Assembly (NCBI GenBank): GCA_037179385.1
Contig: CM074180.1
Location: 30,919,455-30,983,454, forward strand
Reading direction: 5' to 3'
Source of the DNA: Holothuria scabra
Taxonomy: Eukaryota > Echinodermata > Holothuroidea > Aspidochirotida > Holothuriidae
Length of the DNA: 64,000 bases
In this document: piece by piece, positions 58,435 to 64,000 of the stretch
How positions within the stretch are numbered: the stretch's first letter is position 1
Layout of the letters: each line of letters opens with the position of its first letter
The notes under the pieces: model-generated
What the model saw: only the letters and a program-made list of their open reading frames with translations
The model's database searches: none
What the model was told of the DNA's origin: nothing
Position numbers and translations under genes: made by a program

Positions 58435-61400
58435 GTGAGTTCATGTCCCTCAAGAGGCTAGGCTAATTTAGTGTTGTACTTGTAACATGTCTAACATAAC
58501 GTTAAGGCTAACAAAATTAGGCTAGGCTAGGCTAGTTCCATGTAATGTTAGTGTTAACTGTTGTTACTTGTTCTGCTACCTACTGTAGAATCTACGTATA
58601 TTGTGTTACTCACTGGTTTGGTGTTCAGGTTTGGGACTGTAAAATGTACTACCTATGTAGTTAATGTGTGCAGATCCAGGTACTTCTGGGTGTGGATTTT
58701 AAATACTAACGGCTATATGCTTAGGCTAGCTATGCTAGCTAACTTAAGTCCTAAGAAAAATGACTTCTTAAGTTCCATATTATTTTGTGCACTTTCAAAG
58801 TTTTATCATTGAGATTTTTGTTGCTGTTTTGAGTGAATGAGAATGAGTCAATCACTGCCATCTATTCCTAAACAGCAGTCTGTCATAGGCCTACAACATT
58901 TAAGAGAGATGTGATTGCAATGTAGGCCTAGGCCTAAGCATAAATTATTATAATATTAACGTTAGGCCAAAGCCTACATTATTTTGCTAAAAGCAAAATC
59001 ATTGTAATCACAGCCAGATATGTAACTTTGTGTAACTTTCAGCAAAAGTATGAACTGAAAATTTATTCCAGGAAATTTATTCCTTTCCTATCTTTGCCGT
59101 GGATAATAAACTATTTATTTACACATTTTGTGAATCAGGCTATGCAGCATGATAATTGCAACTGAAAATGAACAGAGTACAAAAAACTAACTTGGAATTT
59201 GAATAGTTTTTGTTCTCAGATATCTAATGAAGAAATTTTGGTACAACTTCAAGATACATAACATAACAAAACATAAGAGGTGAAAGGGTAGAGGAGGGCT
59301 ATAAGGCCCCATAAGGGTGTCCGGTCAACTCGGCCCCTGAGACAACTCGGCCCGGACATCTCGGCCCCTGGACAACTTGGCCACTGAGACAACTCGGACC
59401 CTGGACAACTCGGCCACTGAGACATCTCGGCCACTATTGACATGCTGTATTAAGTGAATTGTGAGATTGTATTCTTGAGGAAATTTGCACAGCCTAACCT
59501 TCAGCTTAAAGACATTGCTCAAAGTAAACCTTATTTCAAAAATATAGGTGAAAATTTTTGAAAATGATTCACATTTCTTAATCTGCTGTCATGTGACAAC
59601 ATTTTTCCTCTTTAAATGTAAAATTGTTTTCAAGACAAAAACTGCTTGGTTTCAAGTAACAGGACCCTGAATATACAATAGTTAAATTAAGTCCTACTAA
59701 GCGAGACAGTAGGCCTACAGTACTTGTATTTCTTAAAGGTAAAGAGTAGTTCCCCCAAACTTATTTTGAAGAAAAAGCTAAATAACACAATTTTCATATT
59801 ATTTCTCTTCAAAGTATCTTTCCTTACATTTTATGATTTTACTATTGCATATTCAAGGTAAACCAAGCACTTATTTCTGGTAAATTTCACATTTGAAAAG
59901 AAAAAACATTGTCACATGTCTACTATATACAGTCTACTACACTTCTTCAATTTGGGATGACTACTCCTGCCCTTTAAGGTTAATTCTAATCTTAACAAGG
60001 GTAGTGCCAGGCTTATTCAATGGTAGCCTAGTTGCCTGAGGGGCAGAGTTGTCTCAGGGGCCGAGTTGTCCAGGGGCCAAGATGTCTCGGTGGCCGAGTT
60101 GTCCAGGGGTCGAGTTGTCCAGGGGCCAAGATGTCTTGGTGGCTGAGTTGTCCAGGGGCCGAGATGACCGGGCCGAGTTGACCATAAACCCCCATAAGAT
60201 ACCCTGTAATCCAAAACCCCCATAAAACAAAAAGCAAAACTCAATTCTTCATAATGAAAATTCTTGCCCATTTTGTCTGTTCTTTAATCATTAATAATTG
60301 AAAAGGTACTGTATCAAGCTGTATTGCATTATGTGCCAGCTCATGTGAAGGTAGTCCTTTATTCCAAACCATGGTACCAACAGGTGAAGAAAAGCTTTGA
60401 ACCATATTATGTTCAGTCTGTGACTGTTCATTCTAGCAGTCACTGGAAGGGCAGAAGAATTTTGCATGGAGCACTGCCAGACGTACTTGTTGTGCTGGAG
60501 GTGCCCCCAGGCCCGCTGTGGGGCCCCTGGTTGGACCCCTGGTGTGGTCCAAGGGCAGTGTTTTGGTGGGATTTTAAGTAAAGGATCCCTGGAAGCTTCT
60601 TCTTGGGTTTTAGGGTATTTGTGAGGTACAGTATTAAAATTATCATTTAAAAGTAATTCTACTGAGTAGTTGTCTAAAAATTAGTTGGGTAACTTTAGAA
60701 GTAAGTTTGTATTGGCAGCAATACTGCTACCAGGAGCAGATCTGGCAGACATTTGGCATCACCACAGGGCTGCAGCAAGAAGCAGTTAAATATGATAACT
60801 GTGAAATTACACTTCCTGGTTGTGAATGTGAACTGTGAAACATTGAATTTGACAACCTGAAGAAACAACATATAATAACGTTTAGCAAAATAACTAGAGG
60901 TTTAACCTCAAAAATTTGTGATCGTTTAGCAATTAATCGCAATTACCTTATCACAAAAAAAAAAAATAAAAATAATTTCAGTATGTAGTGATTGATACTG
61001 AATGTAATGCAGAAGTTATAACAGTTGTTACCTTGCATGGTAAAATCAAGTTATATCTGAAACTTTGAAGCCTACAAGGCTCAAATATGCCTAGAATGTC
61101 CCATTTAACAAAAACCAGGGATTATCAAACTATGCAAATGTTAAAAAAAAAAGTCAAAAACAGGTTTTGCGGTTAATGGCTTGTAGCTTTGTACTAAACA
61201 TTTATTCCACATGCGACCTTTTAGCGATTAATTGCTACATGTTCACAGCCCAATTTCATATTTCAAAATGTTACAATACATTGCAGTATCATATGTAATA
61301 TGAGCTAGCCCATGGGTCGTTTATTATTGAGATGGATTGACTGCATGGTCAGGTGGTTAGAGCATCTGACCATGTATATATCATGAAAAGGTTTTATTTG

Positions 61401-63520
61401 TGTTGTACAGTATATTATAAAAGATTAAAGAGTGTGAAATATAATGAAGGTTCATGTTTTCCTACTTTTTATTTCTTTTTTCTCAGGATGCAGGAGAAGA
61501 TGGCTTGTTTGACAATGAAGACCAAACAAAGGTCAGAGTTTATATCTCCTGCAGACTAGAATTGTATGATTTTTTGTTTTAAAAAAGGACTAATTTGGAG
61601 TCTTGTTTAACTGTCAGGTTAAAACGGAACTATTTCCAATATTTTCCATCTTGAACTGGTTATGGTAATATGAAATGCACAAAGCAAGGGGCGCGTACTA
61701 AAGAGACAAAGGTGTGACTTCCCTCTCTCTAATAATCTGTAATCGGAATCAGGCCGATTGTTAAATTAATTAGTTGGTAATTGGGTATTACCGATTATAG
61801 CATAATCAGCCGAACACTACTTACCAAGAGCAAGAAACCCATTCTTATTGGGGTAGACCTATTATGCTAGACTGGCCATTGCGTTTACAGGCCAACTTGT
61901 AAAGGAAACAGTGAATTCCTGCCGGTTCTTGTAAGACCACTTGATCATAAAAGCTGGATATTTCAATAAAAATCAGCTGTTATCCACAAGTTTAGAAAGA
62001 CTGCATGTTGTTTACAAGGTACATTTTCGCAGTAAGCCTCCATGTCTGCACTGTTACTGTACTGAAACAACTGTTTCACTCCAACACATCATGTGATTGA
62101 CTCTTTGCACCGGATGTGACGTTCTTTGGACCTACAGAATAAATCTTTCAAAATAAGGCAGGAAGCCAAGCCTACCTTTCAAGAAACTTTCTTTTCAAGA
62201 AGGAAGTATTTCACTGACAGAAAGTGGCTTATTTTGTTGCTTTGCAATAATTTGTTTACACAAGCTTTCAAAATTCAAAGCATGCAACCTCGGTAAACTC
62301 TTTCAACCCATGTTTTAAGGAGTGAAGGTATTCCTGCTGTGTATCATTGAGATTTACTGGTTTATTAATAACAAGAGCTGTTTTCTTTTCATGCCACATT
62401 GGTGCATGTAGGCTAATTACTTCTAGCCCCATCCTACTGCTATGTATCTAAGAATCCTTGTCCAGGCACAATCCTAGTTTATTGGCTATGGGCATACATG
62501 CATTTTGAAGGTCATATGTCAAATCAGATCACACTCTCTGTGCAATACCTGATGTTCAGTGAGCTTTTTTGCACCATTTTATTGCAAGAACAGTGGCAAT
62601 AGAGCAAGCTCCTATCAAAATTGAAAAGTAATTGGGGCTGCTGATTGTCTTTCTTTAATTATTTGTCTCAAGGTGTTAACTGTTCCACTTCAGCACTTGT
62701 TTGTTTCCCTCTGTGTTCCTGTTTTGTATAATTTTCAGACATATATATCCAATTAAAAAAAATAATCCGGAATGAATTTTATGTTTGAAATGTTAAAGAG
62801 GAACATATTCTAAGCAAACTGGTGATAGTTTCATTTATTTTCCATATTTGGTTGTCGAGATATGGAATCAAAGTTGACACATTTTCTACCAAACCTGAAC
62901 TTGAAGCAAGCAGGTGTGATGTCATGGATTCACATTGGTGGGCAAGGTTTTGTTTTTTCTTTATTTTTCATTCTATTAGATTGATCTTAAATTGATTAGG
63001 GACACTATCTTGCCCCTAAGGCATATGTAGTTTTTGAAATTTCCATTGCTCAGGATGCACCTATGGTGTCAATATATCAGAGTTTAGTTGCATAAAATTG
63101 GTGATAAATTAAAAAATAAAAAGAAAGCATTGGCCAACAAAAAGAATTCATAAAATGGTCTTTTTTCTTCAACTTCATTTTATGTAGAAAATTTGTCACA
63201 TCAGTTTCTAATATTGAGACCTGAACAAGAAAAATGAATAAAAAATTTAACCAGAATGGTTAGAATATGCCTTTCTTTCATATATCAAAAATAAATTTGG
63301 TTCTGGACTGTACTTTTAAAGGTGAACATTTTTATGGTAATTAATTAAAGATATAGTAGCAACTAATGTCTGCATCAATTAGAGAGACTAGTTAAATTTT
63401 TACTTTGTGTTACAGCACCGTACTGACTCAGTGGACCTCAGCTCTGATACATCATTGCTAGTTGATATCTCTGATGCCCTTAGTGAAAGAGACAAAGTTA
63501 AATTTACTGTACATACAAAG
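58399..63520 (+). CDS. SNX6: Sorting nexin of the SNX5/SNX6/SNX32 group, first three coding exons
   Basis: SNX5/6/32 are PX-BAR proteins that pair with SNX1/2 in endosome-to-Golgi sorting. Exons 58399-58434, 61487-61531 and 63416-63520 (all phase 0, GT-AG) give 62 residues; the gene continues past the window, so the PX and BAR domains are not seen. The diagnostic block is VDLSSDTSLLVDISDALSER followed by DKVKFTVHTK. As I recall the human proteins, the segment from ISDALSER onward matches SNX6, whereas SNX5 has IPDALSER. The first 27 residues are acidic and poorly conserved. The ATG has a G at -3, a G at +4 and an in-frame TAA 12 nt upstream. An invertebrate single-copy gene may be ancestral to SNX5, SNX6 and SNX32, so the symbol is approximate. 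Confidence 0.9.
59316..60189. mobile_element. Foldback element with iterated 16-bp arms
   Basis: The left arm (59323-59435) repeats GACAACTCGGCCCCTG-like 16-bp units; the right arm (60036-60183) repeats their reverse complement. Outermost GGTCAACTCGGCCC and GGGCCGAGTTGACC match exactly, and the 9-bp CCCCATAAG occurs on both sides (59307-59315, 60190-60198). The interior holds a truncated (59575-59700) and a full (59737-59973) TTAA-MITE family 2 copy in opposite orientations. Confidence 0.8.
59737..59973 (-). mobile_element. TTAA-MITE family 2, reverse copy nested in the foldback element
   Basis: TTAA on both sides (59733-59736, 59974-59977). The right end CTCCTGCCCT inverts the family left end. 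237 bp, no coding sequence. Confidence 0.87.
60199..60884 (+). other. SNX intron; GC-rich patch near 60,500
   Basis: An 85-codon frame at 60324-60581 includes a GC-rich stretch (GGGGCCCCTGGTTGGACC) unlike its surroundings. No family recognised and no good splice signals around it, so it is not called a gene. Confidence 0.4.
60885..61252. mobile_element. Diverged relative of the 55764 hAT MITE
   Basis: Shares TTTAGCAATTAATCGC, CCATTTAACAAAAACCAGGG, TTTATTCCACATG and TGTTCAC with 55764-56038, but has about 110 extra bases after 60,950 and no clear left terminus. Confidence 0.65.
61337..61371 (+). mobile_element. SINE head fragment
   Basis: GACTGCATGGTCAGGTGGTT then AGAGCATCTGAC matches the tRNA-like head of the 31563 SINE; the body is absent. 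Confidence 0.6.
61487..61531 (+). CDS. SNX6: SNX coding exon 2
   Basis: Fifteen codons, DAGEDGLFDNEDQTK, between TTTCTCAG and AAG|GTCAGA. It is acidic and low in conservation. It may be alternatively spliced, because skipping it keeps the frame. Confidence 0.7.
61532..63415 (+). other. SNX intron 2, no further gene
   Basis: Contains a decayed piece of the CTCTCACCCC MITE (62,455-62,580) and the repeat paired with 31,860 (62,790-63,310). Nothing else recognised. Confidence 0.5.
63416..63520 (+). CDS. SNX6: SNX coding exon 3
   Basis: Thirty-five codons from HRTDSVDLSS to FTVHTK, between TGTTACAG and AAG|GTAAGT. DALSERDKVKFTVHTK is the nearly invariant lead-in to the PX domain in this sorting-nexin group. 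Confidence 0.94.
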
Positions 63521-63730
63521 GTAAGTGAGCATCAGAATTGGGCAGATTGTGAGATTGTTTCCTTGAATTGCTTGTTCACCTCATGTAGTGGCTAACTTTT
63601 GAGGTTTCATTTTGCATGACTCTGCATCTTTCTTGTTCATAGGAGAAAAAAAAACCAAACAATGAAATGGAATGGGTAAATTTGAAAAGCTGGTTGCTTG
63701 TCACTTACAGTTCGTGTTATTACCTCTTAA

Positions 63731-63964
63731 AGGGAAGGAGCAGTCACCCCAACTTGAAGTAGTGTAGTAGACTGTCCTGTGTTGTGGTTGGATGTTGCAA
63801 GTCATGTGATATTTTTTCTCCTCAGATGTGAAATTTACTAGAAGTTACTGTGTGTTTTACCTTGAATAACCAATATTGAAGTCCTAAAATATTATTAAAG
63901 ATACTTTGAAGAGAAATTAGAAGAAAATTGTGATTTTTAGTTGAGGGGAGACTGCTCTTGGCCT
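63731..63964 (+). mobile_element. TTAA-MITE family 2, forward copy (234 bp)
   Basis: TTAA flanks both ends (63727-63730, 63965-63968). Left end AGGGAAGGAGCAGTCACCCC, right end GGGGAGACTGCTCTTGGCCT. It lies in the SNX intron at the window end. Confidence 0.88.
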
Positions 63965-64000
63965 TTAAATGTCATGTCAAAGACCGTAACTAACTAATGG

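Noticed and set aside
60324..60581. An 85-codon frame over a GC-rich patch in an SNX intron
   Set aside because: Composition is unusual, but no family similarity or splice signals were found; kept only as an unassigned region.

Overview
The window is animal nuclear DNA. Its genes are split by GT-AG introns, it is AT-rich, and it is crowded with transposon debris. Three conserved protein-coding genes can be read exon by exon. The repeat content (Helitron-like elements with 145-bp tandem repeats, several MITE families, a tRNA-derived SINE) and the protein sequences suggest a marine invertebrate deuterostome, most likely an echinoderm. That placement is an inference.

Layout. 1-13,089: no exon recognised; nested and dispersed transposons, probably lying in an intron of the next gene. 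13,090-41,998 (+): the last 18 coding exons (730 codons plus stop) of glycogen phosphorylase; roughly 115 N-terminal residues, including the regulatory phosphoserine region, are not visible. 41,999-48,325: 3'UTR and intergenic DNA between convergent genes. 48,326-52,646 (-): complete three-exon coding region of a CHAC2-type glutathione gamma-glutamylcyclotransferase (193 aa). 52,647-58,398: space between two divergent genes, with a plausible shared promoter near 57.9-58.4 kb. 58,399 to the window end (+): first three coding exons (62 aa) of a sorting nexin of the SNX5/SNX6/SNX32 group; its PX and BAR domains lie beyond the window.

The three genes act in different processes (glycogen breakdown, glutathione degradation, endosome sorting) and nothing suggests a functional cluster. 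The notable material is non-coding: four Helitron/HINE-like elements carrying arrays of perfect DR1 nuclear-receptor motifs; two TTAA-flanked MITE families with clear target duplications and a third, more decayed one; four hAT-type MITEs with clear 8-bp target duplications; a 1.45-kb minisatellite of 44 units of 33 bp with an 18-unit higher-order period inside a phosphorylase intron; a foldback element with 16-bp iterated arms; and a duplicated phosphorylase 5' splice site. I found no CRISPR array, operon, functional tRNA or rRNA, and no clear case of a wholly new biological system.
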